A DNA stretch of 64,000 nt, from assembly GCA_964596125.1 (NCBI GenBank), contig CAZQRP010000004.1, positions 62,001 to 126,000 on the forward strand. The letters are read 5' to 3'. The notes below the pieces were generated by a model. The model worked only from the letters and a program-made list of their open reading frames with translations. It had not been told where the DNA came from and made no database searches. Positions 8,017 to 16,770 of the stretch are shown piece by piece; position 1 is the first letter of the stretch; every line of letters begins with the position of its first letter. The translations under genes and the position numbers were made by a program. Source of the stretch: CAZQRP01 sp964596125. Its GTDB lineage: Bacteria > Chloroflexota > Dehalococcoidia > GIF9 > UBA5629.

Positions 8017-8799
8017 ATGCTTGATAAAAGCCATATTTTTACCGATGTTTTTGCTCACAAAGACAATGTGGTGACGGCGATAGAAGCGCGGACCAAGGTA
8101 GCCTTTACCGTTATTGCCCTGGTAATCAACCTTCTATCGCCAACCATCTATACGCCAATAGCCATCGCCTCTTTTTGTTTAGCCAGTCTGATGGCTATTG
8201 GGATACCGCCAAAGCTGCTCTTGCTGAGGCTGGCAATGCCCCTGGTTATGGCCGGAGTGGTACTGATTACCCAGATATTTTTCCATGGCACCACCACTTT
8301 ATTTATCATTCCGTTCTGGGGATTCAACCTGATGGGCTATGAAGAAGGTCTGGCTCGCGGCTTTTTAATCATGTGTCGCGTAATCGGTGGCGTATCGCTC
8401 ATTCTCTTCTTAAGTATGTCGACGCCGGCCAACAGGCTACTTATGGCAGCTCGCTGGTTCAGGCTCCCTAAAACCTTAATCGAACTGGCACTACTTATTT
8501 ACCGTTATATTTTCGTCCTCATTGAGGAAGCGATAGCCATAAAAGACGCCCAGAGGGTACGCTTGGGTTACCGCAACTGGCAGCAGAGTGTACGGTCTGT
8601 TGCTACGCTTGGAGGTATCCTCGTCCTGCGCGCCTATGACCGAGCCGAGAGAGTCTTTGAGGCGATGACCGCACGATGTTACACCGGTACCATGACAATT
8701 AATTATATGGAACATTTTGGCAGGAAAGACTTCATAGCTGCCATTTGTTTAAGCGCCGTACTGATAATTCTCTTTCTTTTAGGACAGTTGAGACCATGA
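8017..8799 (+). CDS. cbiQ: CbiQ, transmembrane coupling (T) subunit of the cobalt ECF transporter
   Basis: The 260-residue protein has about five transmembrane helices and the coupling-helix signature of T components (RYIFVLIEEAIAIKDAQRVR, then RAYDRAERVFEAMTARCY). It links CbiM to the ATPase CbiO. Its stop overlaps the cbiO start (ATGA at 8796-8799), implying translational coupling. Confidence 0.94.
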   Translation: MLDKSHIFTDVFAHKDNVVTAIEARTKVAFTVIALVINLLSPTIYTPIAIASFCLASLMAIGIPPKLLLLRLAMPLVMAGVVLITQIFFHGTTTLFIIPFWGFNLMGYEEGLARGFLIMCRVIGGVSLILFLSMSTPANRLLMAARWFRLPKTLIELALLIYRYIFVLIEEAIAIKDAQRVRLGYRNWQQSVRSVATLGGILVLRAYDRAERVFEAMTARCYTGTMTINYMEHFGRKDFIAAICLSAVLIILFLLGQLRP

Positions 8800-9629
8800 T
8801 AAAAACTGAAGCCCTGTCCTTTAGTTATAACGGTTATACACAGGCTCTCTGTGAAATCAATCTTGAGTTGAGAGACAATGAATTCTTAGCACTGCTGGGT
8901 GCTAACGGATGCGGGAAGACTACCTTGTTAAAACACCTCAACGGTTTGTTGAAACCGTCTTCGGGCAAGGTCTTCCTGAATAATAAAGAGCTTCGTTTCT
9001 TTAAAGACGAGCAGGTTTTCGGGCAGGTGGGAATGGTCTTTCAGGACCCTAACGACCAACTCTTTAATGCTACTGTGGGGCAGGATGTCGCCTTTGGTGC
9101 GATGAACCTGGGACTAACACCGGATGAGGTGGCGCGGAGGACTGCCGAGGCTCTGAAACTGGTAGGTGCCTCTGAGCTTCCCGATAAAGCCATTCATACT
9201 TTAAGCTTCGGCCAAAAAAGACGGGTGGCTATTGCTGGTGTCCTGGCTATGGAGCCCGAGATAATTCTGTTAGATGAACCGACAAACGGCCTGGATCCCC
9301 GGGGTGTCAGCTCGATCATGCGTTTACTCAGGAAACTGAACAAAGAGAAGGGAACTACCATGATAATGGCTACTCATGATGTTGAGCTGGTGCCTTTATT
9401 TGCCGACCGGGTAGCCATTATGAATAAAGGGAAGATAATCACCGAAGGACCACCAGAGAAAGTGTTTACCGACACAGATATGATCAGGGAATTGGATCTA
9501 AGGCTACCGCGAGTAGCTCATCTCATTGAGATTCTCCAGAAGAAAGAAGGGATACATTTTCAGGAGATACCATTGACTATTGGAGAGGCTAAACGGGAGA
9601 TATTGAGACTCGTGGGGATTGAAACATAA
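8796..9629 (+). CDS. cbiO: CbiO, ATPase subunit of the cobalt ECF transporter
   Basis: The 277-residue ABC ATPase has Walker A GANGCGKTT, Q-loop FQDPNDQLF, signature LSFGQKRRVAIAG and Walker B IILLDEPTNGLDP with an H-loop TMIMATHD. The Q-loop wording and the short C-terminal helix are typical of CbiO/EcfA. The start is the ATG overlapping the cbiQ stop. An in-frame codon at 8745 inside cbiQ is too early for the family. Confidence 0.94.
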   Translation: MIKTEALSFSYNGYTQALCEINLELRDNEFLALLGANGCGKTTLLKHLNGLLKPSSGKVFLNNKELRFFKDEQVFGQVGMVFQDPNDQLFNATVGQDVAFGAMNLGLTPDEVARRTAEALKLVGASELPDKAIHTLSFGQKRRVAIAGVLAMEPEIILLDEPTNGLDPRGVSSIMRLLRKLNKEKGTTMIMATHDVELVPLFADRVAIMNKGKIITEGPPEKVFTDTDMIRELDLRLPRVAHLIEILQKKEGIHFQEIPLTIGEAKREILRLVGIET

Positions 9630-9674
9630 CCAAAGACGACAGACGTAGAACCAGTATATCAGGAGAGATGTCAT

Positions 9675-10772
9675 ATGACAGCGAGGGGAGGAAATAAACG
9701 CACTTTACGCTCAGGTTACACTACCGGGGCTTGCGCCGCTGCAGCAGCCCGGGCAGCTACTATTGCCCTACTCACACAAGAGGTAATCAACCAGGTTCAG
9801 ATTGACCTGCCCCATATAGACCAGGTCTATTTCAAGATCAACCAGTGTCTCATTACCCGCCTTCAAGCATCGTGCTCGGTAATAAAAGATGCCGGTGATG
9901 ATCCTGACGTTACCCACGGGGCCGAAATCTGGGCTACAGTTTCCTGGAAAGATGAACCGGGCATTTCTATTGACGGGGGCAAAGGAGTGGGAGTGGTAAC
10001 CAAGCTCGGCCTGGAAATTCCGGTCGATATGCCAGCCATCAATGCCGTACCAAGACAGATAATCACTAACTCGGTGAGCAAAATATTGGGAAACAAGCTG
10101 AAAGACAAAGGTATTCAGGTAACAATCTGGGTACCTGAGGGCGAGAAACTGGCCAGAAGAACTCTCAATCCCCGTCTGGGAATCGTAGGAGGCATCTCAA
10201 TTCTGGGCACGACCGGGATCGTTATCCCCTATTCGGTCAACGCGTACAAGACTTGTATCTCTCAGGCGCTGGATGTCGCCGTGGCCTGTGGTTGCCGCCA
10301 GGTCGTATTGACCACAGGCCGGCGAAGTGAAAAGTTTGCCCAGGGCGAATTGGCACTGGCCGAAGAATGCTTCGTTCAAGCTGGAGACTTCATCGGCTAT
10401 TCATTGGAACAATGTGCCAGCAGGCATCTGGCTAAGGTGATTGTCTGGGGCATGACAGGTAAAATAAGCAAGCTTGCCGCCGGATACCTCTATACCAATG
10501 TTAGTGATTCTAAGGTAGATATCGGTTTCCTGACTGGAGTGGTAGCAAGCTGCGGCGTACCTGATGATATGCTTAAGGTTTTACGGGAGGCCGTTACCGC
10601 TAATCATTTTCGCCGGATGATACCACCAGAGTATACCAGAGATTTTTGCGATAAGCTGTGCCTGCTCGCAGCAAGGAAATGCTGGGAGAAGACCGGGAGG
10701 AAACTTGTAGTAGAGTGTGTAATGACCAGTTACGACGGCATTATTCTGGGGAGGGAAAATGCTGAAGGATAA
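9675..10772 (+). CDS. cbiD: Cobalt-precorrin-5B C1-methyltransferase
   Basis: The 365-residue product begins with the CbiD signature LRSGYTTGACAAAAA and has the internal GGISILGTTGIV block. CbiD adds a methyl group from S-adenosylmethionine to C1 of the corrin ring in the anaerobic pathway. AGGAG lies before the ATG. It overlaps the next gene by 14 bp. Confidence 0.94.
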   Translation: MTARGGNKRTLRSGYTTGACAAAAARAATIALLTQEVINQVQIDLPHIDQVYFKINQCLITRLQASCSVIKDAGDDPDVTHGAEIWATVSWKDEPGISIDGGKGVGVVTKLGLEIPVDMPAINAVPRQIITNSVSKILGNKLKDKGIQVTIWVPEGEKLARRTLNPRLGIVGGISILGTTGIVIPYSVNAYKTCISQALDVAVACGCRQVVLTTGRRSEKFAQGELALAEECFVQAGDFIGYSLEQCASRHLAKVIVWGMTGKISKLAAGYLYTNVSDSKVDIGFLTGVVASCGVPDDMLKVLREAVTANHFRRMIPPEYTRDFCDKLCLLAARKCWEKTGRKLVVECVMTSYDGIILGRENAEG

Positions 10773-12012
10773 AGTCTACATCATAGGTGTGTCACCATAT
10801 GGAGCTTCCAGCTTGCGCCCTGAAGTCCTCCAACTGGTGAACCGGGCAGAAATAGTCTTTGGGGGCAAGCGGCTGCTTAATATGTTCCACTCTCTGAATA
10901 CTGAGAAGGTTGCTATCGGGAACAACTTGGCTGAAGTAGCTGACTTAATTAAGACAAACCTGGCACGGAAACGAATAGTTGTCCTGGCCTCCGGTGACCC
11001 TGGATTTTTCGGAATAGCCACATACCTGACCAGCAAACTGGGCAAGGATATCTTTGAGATAATACCCAACGTGAGTGCCATGCAACTGGCTTTCGCCCGG
11101 ATCAGGGAAAACTGGGATAACGCTGTGTTCGTCAGTGTCCACTCCAGACCTATCGAGGATATTGTCGAGGCAGTGCGTTCAAACGATAAGATCGGTATAT
11201 TCACCGATAACGAGCATACTCCCGCCGCCATCGCCGGGATTTTACTGGAAAGCGGAGTTAACGGCTACTATGCCTATATCTGCCAGAACCTTGGTACAGA
11301 AGATGAGAACATAGTTGAAACCGATCTGCCGGGTTTATGCCAGAAGAACGTCTCCCCACTCAACATCCTGATTCTGTTAAGAGTCCCACAGAAGAAGCCA
11401 GCTGGTACTGTTCACCGCCTGTCCCTGGGAATACCCGATGAGGAATTCTATCAGCGTAAGCCAAAAAAAGGGCTTATCACCAAACAGGAAGTCAGGGCGG
11501 TAAGCCTGGCAAAGATGCGTCTCACAGACGAAAGCGTGATCTGGGATATCGGTGCTGGCTCGGGAGCGGTCTCAATCGAAGCTTCTTTTCTTGTCAGGAA
11601 GGGACGTATTTACGCTATAGAAAAGAACGATACAGATGTGAAAATGATCAGGAGAAACCTGCTGAAGTTCCATGTGCCTAATGTCGAAGTGATCCAGACC
11701 TTTGCCCCGGATAATCTGGGTGAGCTGCCCCCTCCCACCACAGCCTTCATTGGCGGCAGTGGGGGCAGAATGGAAGAGATATTGGACGTTCTTTGCCACA
11801 GGTTACAGCCCGGTGGGCGCATTGTCATCAACGTCGTCGCCCTGGAGAACCTGAGTGCAGCAGTTAATGCTCTCACACTTAGAGGCTTTGTACCTGATGT
11901 AACCCTGGTCAATGCAGCACGGAGCGTAAACATAATGGAGCTAACCCGGTTTGAAGCGTTGAATCCGGTCTTTGTGGTTACCGGAATGCCGACATCGGGA
12001 AAAAGGAAATAG
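10759..12012 (+). CDS. cbiET: Fused cobalt-precorrin-7 C5-methyltransferase / C15-methyltransferase-decarboxylase (CbiE-CbiT, CobL-type)
   Basis: This is a two-domain protein of 417 residues. The N-terminal half (about 1-200) is a tetrapyrrole methylase, CbiE (VYIIGVSPYGASSL, LASGDPGFFGIATYL, IPNVSAMQLAF). The C-terminal half (about 235-400) is a Rossmann methyltransferase, CbiT, with SAM motif VIWDIGAGSGAVSIEA. Together they methylate C5 and C15 and decarboxylate the C12 acetate. The fused order equals CobL of the aerobic pathway. The gene overlaps cbiD. Confidence 0.93.
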   Translation: MLKDKVYIIGVSPYGASSLRPEVLQLVNRAEIVFGGKRLLNMFHSLNTEKVAIGNNLAEVADLIKTNLARKRIVVLASGDPGFFGIATYLTSKLGKDIFEIIPNVSAMQLAFARIRENWDNAVFVSVHSRPIEDIVEAVRSNDKIGIFTDNEHTPAAIAGILLESGVNGYYAYICQNLGTEDENIVETDLPGLCQKNVSPLNILILLRVPQKKPAGTVHRLSLGIPDEEFYQRKPKKGLITKQEVRAVSLAKMRLTDESVIWDIGAGSGAVSIEASFLVRKGRIYAIEKNDTDVKMIRRNLLKFHVPNVEVIQTFAPDNLGELPPPTTAFIGGSGGRMEEILDVLCHRLQPGGRIVINVVALENLSAAVNALTLRGFVPDVTLVNAARSVNIMELTRFEALNPVFVVTGMPTSGKRK

Positions 12013-12013
12013 T

Positions 12014-13282
12014 ATGATTGCTGAAAAAATGGCGCCACGGATGATAAAGCGGGGTCTTAGAGGGACAAAGTTTACGCCTGCTAACCCGGAGTTCCCTGCC
12101 GATATGGATGGCATTGGATGGTATATTCACCTGCCCTTTTGCCGGAGACTATGTCCTTATTGCTGTTTTCACAGCCTCCAATACTCCCAGGGCAAAGTCG
12201 ATCCTTACATCAAAGCAGTTAAAAAAGAAATCACGTCGTACCGGGATAGGCTTGGAAAGATTAAAATAGGCGATGTCTATTTTGGAGGTGGCACTCCCAG
12301 CCTAACCTGGGAAGGGATGGTTGAGCTTGTGGAGCATATTAGATCGAACTTCCAGATGGAAGGCGAGGTGGGTTTTGAGGCAAATCCCGAAGACATCAAT
12401 GAGACAATGAGCGAAACGTTGAAGCAGGTCGGCGTCACTAAAGTCAGCCTGGGGATACAATCCTTTGATGATGAAATCCTCAGAAGCATGCGGCGCGGCT
12501 ATGAGGTAAAGAGTGTACTTAAAATAATAGAGTTTTTACTCGGCAAAGGGTTCTATGTTAGTATTGACTTACTATATGGCCTGCCAGGGCAGCAAATCCC
12601 AAGCTTATTGAGTGACCTGGAGAGGGCGGCCAGGACGGGAGTCCATCAAATCTCATATTACCCTCTTATGCTCTTCCCCTATACCAGATGGTATCATGAT
12701 CATCAGAAAGGGCAGATAGCCATTGCACCTCCCCAACTGGAAAAGAAGATGTTCTACACAATTTGCGATTTCTTCAACACTCATGGATATATCCAGGCTA
12801 GCTGCTGGGATTTCACAAATGCGGTCAAAGCGGGAACGCAATATGTCACCTGTACGCGCGATGAGAATATCGGGGTAGGGCTGAGCGCCTATACCAAAAT
12901 CGGGGGACTGTTCTATATCAACACTTTTTCTCTCAAGGAATATATTAAGAGGGTAGAAGTGGACTTACCTGTAGCTACCGGAGCGGCAATGCCTCCGAAC
13001 CGGGTGATGAGGCGATGGTTTATGATGGGACTATATCGACTGAGGGTAGAGAAGGCCGAGTTCGAAAAGCGCTTCGGCGTTAAGATGGAGCAGACAATAG
13101 GGAGATTCTTACTTATGCTTAAGCTCTTCAATATCGCGAAAGAACATGAGGGTCATATCCAGGTTACCAGGCGGGGTATGTATTGGGCATCGTTAATGAC
13201 AAAAACGTCCATGCTTACCTTTCCTGCCAGATACTATAAGGAGTGCTTACGCAATCCCTGGCCCGGTGACTTTGATATGTAA
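12014..13282 (+). CDS. HemN/HemW-like radical SAM protein within the cobalamin operon
   Basis: The ATG at 12014 follows AAAAGGAAATAG. The 422-residue protein has the radical SAM cluster C43-x3-C47-x2-C50 followed at once by Cys51 and Phe, then YFGGGTPS and SLGIQSFDD, all as in the HemN/HemW superfamily. Coproporphyrinogen oxidase HemN has CxxxCxxCxC and HemW has CxxxCxxCxF. CxxxCxxCC fits neither exactly, so a true haem enzyme is doubtful. Its place between cbiET and cbiL suggests a job on a tetrapyrrole, or in haem or cobalamin handling. The pathway's precorrin-6A reductase (CbiJ/CobK) is not encoded nearby, but nothing in the sequence proves this protein replaces it. Confidence 0.7.
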   Translation: MIAEKMAPRMIKRGLRGTKFTPANPEFPADMDGIGWYIHLPFCRRLCPYCCFHSLQYSQGKVDPYIKAVKKEITSYRDRLGKIKIGDVYFGGGTPSLTWEGMVELVEHIRSNFQMEGEVGFEANPEDINETMSETLKQVGVTKVSLGIQSFDDEILRSMRRGYEVKSVLKIIEFLLGKGFYVSIDLLYGLPGQQIPSLLSDLERAARTGVHQISYYPLMLFPYTRWYHDHQKGQIAIAPPQLEKKMFYTICDFFNTHGYIQASCWDFTNAVKAGTQYVTCTRDENIGVGLSAYTKIGGLFYINTFSLKEYIKRVEVDLPVATGAAMPPNRVMRRWFMMGLYRLRVEKAEFEKRFGVKMEQTIGRFLLMLKLFNIAKEHEGHIQVTRRGMYWASLMTKTSMLTFPARYYKECLRNPWPGDFDM

Positions 13283-13300
13283 TCCGGACGGAAGGAGACT

Positions 13301-14041
13301 ATGTCTGATTACCAAACGACTGAGCGTAGTAAGCAAGGGATAGGACGCTTCTATGGTGTAGGAGTCGGACCGGGCGAGCCGGAACTGCTGACCCTGAAAG
13401 CGTATCATATTCTTTCCGAGGTTCCGGTAATATTTGTACCGCTGAAAGACAAAACAAGCAGAAGCTATGCGAGGTCTATTATCGATAGTTTAGTCAAAAA
13501 GTCAGAAGGAGAGATTATCGGGCTGGTTTTTCCGATGCTGAGAGATAGAGAGCAACTGGCCGAGTATTGGCGCGAAGCAACGGACAGTATCTGGCAGCAC
13601 CTCAAGAACGGAGAAGATTGCGCTTTCGTCAATGTGGGTGACCCTCTCATTTATGGTACTTTTATTCATGTGTTCGAGACACTTAAAAACAATCATCCGG
13701 AAGTGGAAGTCAAGGTTATCCCCGGGATTTCTTCTATTAATGCCTCGGCAGCGAGAACTCTTGTCCCTCTCGCAAGAGATGATGAACATATAGCTATCAT
13801 ATCGGCTAACCGTGGAGATAAGATCATTAGAGAAACGCTCGAGAATTTCGATACGATAGTCTTCATGAAAGTGAACACTATATTTGATAAAGTCCTGAGT
13901 ATTCTTGAGGAACTGAATCTGACTGAAAAGTGTGTTTATGTCAGGAGATGTACTACTCAGGATGAAGAGATAATTTGGGACATTCGCAAGTTGAAAGGAG
14001 AAAAGGTCGATTATTTCTCCATCCTGATTGTAAGGAAATAG
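13301..14041 (+). CDS. cbiL: Cobalt-factor II C20-methyltransferase
   Basis: The 246-residue tetrapyrrole methylase has YGVGVGPGEPELLTLKA, NVGDPLIYGTF and IPGISSINASAA. This combination and the LTLKA wording mark CbiL/CobI, the C20-methyltransferase acting right after the ring metal is inserted. GGAAGGAG precedes the ATG. It ends one base before the cbiF ATG. Confidence 0.92.
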   Translation: MSDYQTTERSKQGIGRFYGVGVGPGEPELLTLKAYHILSEVPVIFVPLKDKTSRSYARSIIDSLVKKSEGEIIGLVFPMLRDREQLAEYWREATDSIWQHLKNGEDCAFVNVGDPLIYGTFIHVFETLKNNHPEVEVKVIPGISSINASAARTLVPLARDDEHIAIISANRGDKIIRETLENFDTIVFMKVNTIFDKVLSILEELNLTEKCVYVRRCTTQDEEIIWDIRKLKGEKVDYFSILIVRK

Positions 14042-14042
14042 T

Positions 14043-14801
14043 ATGACGGTCCAGGTATATTTTATCGGCGCTGGCCCCGGTGATCCCGAGCTGCTGACCA
14101 TCAGGGCAAAAAACATCATCGAGCGGGCGGATGTTATAATTTATGCCGATTCGCTGATAAATCCTGAGGTCTGTTCATCGGCCCGGGAAAGCACCGAAAT
14201 CTACCGCAGCGCATCGCTCAGTCTGGAGGAGATAACAGGGATAATACTGGACGCCGTGAAGCAGGGAAAGGTTGTAGCCCGGCTGCAAAGTGGTGATCCC
14301 AGCATCTACGGCGCTATTCAGGAGCAGATGGCAGCTCTGGACGAGAAAGGAATAGTATACGAGATCGTACCCGGTGTAAGCTCTCTATTCGCCGCTGCCG
14401 CGTCCCTGAAAACGGAGCTTACCGTACCGGAGCTTTCCCAGACGGTTATTATCACCCGGATGGAGGGAAGAACGCCGGTTCCCGCTTCAGAGAATCTGAA
14501 GAGCCTGGCGGCGCACCATGCCAGCATGGCGATTTTCTTGAGCGCATCTCTGGTTGAGGAAGTTGTAGCCGAACTGCTTGCAGCGGGCTATCCTGCTGAC
14601 ACCCCTGCGGCCGTAGTCTACCGGGCAACGTGGAAAGACGAGCGTGTGCTGCGAACTACCTTAAAGAACCTGGTGGAAAAGGTGCGGACTTCAGACATCA
14701 GGAAACAGGCGTTGATACTGGTAGGTGCTTTCTTAGACTCGAAGGAAAAGCGCCACTGCTCCAGGCTCTATGACCAAGGTTTTAAACATGAGTACCGATA
14801 G
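14043..14801 (+). CDS. cbiF: Cobalt-precorrin-4 C11-methyltransferase
   Basis: The 252-residue protein carries YFIGAGPGDPELLTIRA, IYADSLI, LQSGDPSIYGAIQEQ and VPGVSSLFAAAA, all diagnostic of CbiF/CobM. It methylates C11. It abuts cbiL and overlaps the start of the cbiG-cbiH fusion. Confidence 0.94.
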   Translation: MTVQVYFIGAGPGDPELLTIRAKNIIERADVIIYADSLINPEVCSSARESTEIYRSASLSLEEITGIILDAVKQGKVVARLQSGDPSIYGAIQEQMAALDEKGIVYEIVPGVSSLFAAAASLKTELTVPELSQTVIITRMEGRTPVPASENLKSLAAHHASMAIFLSASLVEEVVAELLAAGYPADTPAAVVYRATWKDERVLRTTLKNLVEKVRTSDIRKQALILVGAFLDSKEKRHCSRLYDQGFKHEYR

Positions 14802-16671
14802 CTTCACAAAAGAAGACATGGCAATCGTGGCCATAACCAGAAAAGGGGTGGCGTTAGGCCAGCGCTTGAAATCGCTGCACCCCGGCAGCCACCTTTACCT
14901 GCCGGAAAAATTTGCTGCGGAGTGTACGGCGGATGAGTATCCTTTTTCGCCACCTGTGAAAGAACTGGCCGTGGAAGTTTTCAACCGATACCGGCACTTG
15001 GTGCTCATCATGGCTGTAGGTATTGCGGTCCGGCTGGTCTCCTCAAAACTAGGGGACAAGCATAAAGACCCCGGGGTAGTAGTGGTTGACGATGCAGGTT
15101 TATTTAGCATCAGCCTTTTATCCGGACACGCCGGCGGTGCTAACGACTTAACCAGGAAAATAGCATCTCTTCTCGGTGCTCATCCTGTCGTTACAACCGC
15201 CTCCGACGTAAGTGAGACTATTTCTGTAGACCTCCTGGGAACGGAATTTGGCTGGTACATCGAAAATGATGCCAATGTCAAGGCAGTCAGCGCAGCGCTG
15301 GTGAACGGAGAACCGGTTGGCATTTACCAGGACGCTGGCGAGAGAAACTGGTGGCCCGAGACTAAACCATTACCAGACAATGTGCGAATTTTTCCCAGTA
15401 TTAAGGACCTTAAACAGTCCAATTCTCAGGCAGCATTGATAATCACCGACAAAATTCAGGATACAGAGTACCAGTCATTATTAACCGGACCTACAGTAAT
15501 CTACCGTCCAAGAAGTCTGGTGATTGGTATCGGCTGTAACAAAGGGACACAATGTGCTGAAATAGACAAGGCAGTCTGCCGGATTTTTTCAGAACACGGA
15601 CTCACTCTCAAAAGCATTAGAAATATAGCCACTATCACGATGAAGAAAAACGAGACCGGACTTCTGGAGTTTGCCCGGAAATACGGTCTTCTGATAGAGT
15701 ACTTTGATAAAGAGAGCCTAAGCAAGGTAAAATTCCCTTCAAGCCCCTCGGCAGCAGTGCTAAAGCATGTGGGGACACCGTCAGTATGCGAGTCGGCGGC
15801 ACTCTTAAGTAGTGGCACCACCTCTCTCGTTGTATCCAAGGTGAGCTATAACCGGACGGTAACTATCGCTGTCGCCCGTCTCGCCTTTCACGGCGGCAGG
15901 AAAAAAAGAGGTAAGCTCTTTCTGGTCGGTATCGGCCCTGGCAATCCGGAGCATATGACTTTCAGAGCCAGAGAGGCTATCAATCATAGTGAAGTGGTCG
16001 TTGGTTATGAACCCTATATTAAATTAATCGAGCCCTTTCTCTTCCAGAAAGAGGTTATTGCTACCGGTATGGGAGCGGAAATAGAGCGGGTGACAACAGC
16101 TATCAGCCTGGCTAAGAGAGGGAGGAGTGTGGCTCTTATCTCCAGCGGTGATACCGGTATTTACGGTATGGCCGGGCTGGTGGGTGAAATTCTTGGTGAA
16201 CAATCGAGGGGTAACGTAGATATAGAAGTTATACCAGGGGTACCTCTACTGGTGGCCAGTGCTACCTTACTTGGCAGTCCAATAACCGGTGACTTTGCCT
16301 CCATAAGTCTCAGCGATTACCTCATATCATGGGAGGAAATTACCATTAGACTGAAAATGGCTGCGCAGGGGAATTTTGTTATCGTTCTCTATAATCCCAG
16401 GAGCAAAAAACGCCGACGCCAGTTGTCCGAAGCGAAGGAGATAATCTTACAATATCGCTCTCCATCGACTCCGGTAGGCATTGTTACCAATGCCTACCGC
16501 CAGAAGCAAAAGGTGGTCTTCACCGATCTGGAACACATGCTGGACTACGAAATCGGTATGAATACAACTATCATTATCGGGAATTCAACCACGTTTACCC
16601 TTAATGATTGGATGGTAACCCCCCGCGGTTACCAGACAAAATACAGCTTGAGCAAAAAGATACAACTATGA
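14788..16671 (+). CDS. cbiGH: Fusion of cobalt-precorrin-5A hydrolase (CbiG) and cobalt-precorrin-3 C17-methyltransferase (CbiH)
   Basis: This is a 627-residue two-enzyme protein. Residues of about 1-350 are CbiG (MAVGIAVRLVSSKLGDKHKD, LSGHAGGANDL, VIGIGCNKGT), which opens the delta-lactone and releases acetaldehyde. Residues of about 370-615 are a tetrapyrrole methylase of CbiH/CobJ type (LVGIGPGNPEHMTFRA, SSGDTGIYGMAGL, IPGVPLLVASA), which contracts the ring and methylates C17. The lactone made by CbiH is opened later by CbiG. I chose the ATG at 14788, which has AAGG eight bases upstream. An in-frame ATG at 14770 is also possible. Both overlap cbiF. Confidence 0.92.
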   Translation: MSTDSFTKEDMAIVAITRKGVALGQRLKSLHPGSHLYLPEKFAAECTADEYPFSPPVKELAVEVFNRYRHLVLIMAVGIAVRLVSSKLGDKHKDPGVVVVDDAGLFSISLLSGHAGGANDLTRKIASLLGAHPVVTTASDVSETISVDLLGTEFGWYIENDANVKAVSAALVNGEPVGIYQDAGERNWWPETKPLPDNVRIFPSIKDLKQSNSQAALIITDKIQDTEYQSLLTGPTVIYRPRSLVIGIGCNKGTQCAEIDKAVCRIFSEHGLTLKSIRNIATITMKKNETGLLEFARKYGLLIEYFDKESLSKVKFPSSPSAAVLKHVGTPSVCESAALLSSGTTSLVVSKVSYNRTVTIAVARLAFHGGRKKRGKLFLVGIGPGNPEHMTFRAREAINHSEVVVGYEPYIKLIEPFLFQKEVIATGMGAEIERVTTAISLAKRGRSVALISSGDTGIYGMAGLVGEILGEQSRGNVDIEVIPGVPLLVASATLLGSPITGDFASISLSDYLISWEEITIRLKMAAQGNFVIVLYNPRSKKRRRQLSEAKEIILQYRSPSTPVGIVTNAYRQKQKVVFTDLEHMLDYEIGMNTTIIIGNSTTFTLNDWMVTPRGYQTKYSLSKKIQL

Positions 16672-16770
16672 ACACTTCCAGCCTGATGATTGAGAGAACA
16701 GAGCATGGTTCAGCAAGCCACTCTGTAGGACTGGTTATTGGTAACACCGGCAAAGGAACAGGAATATAGC

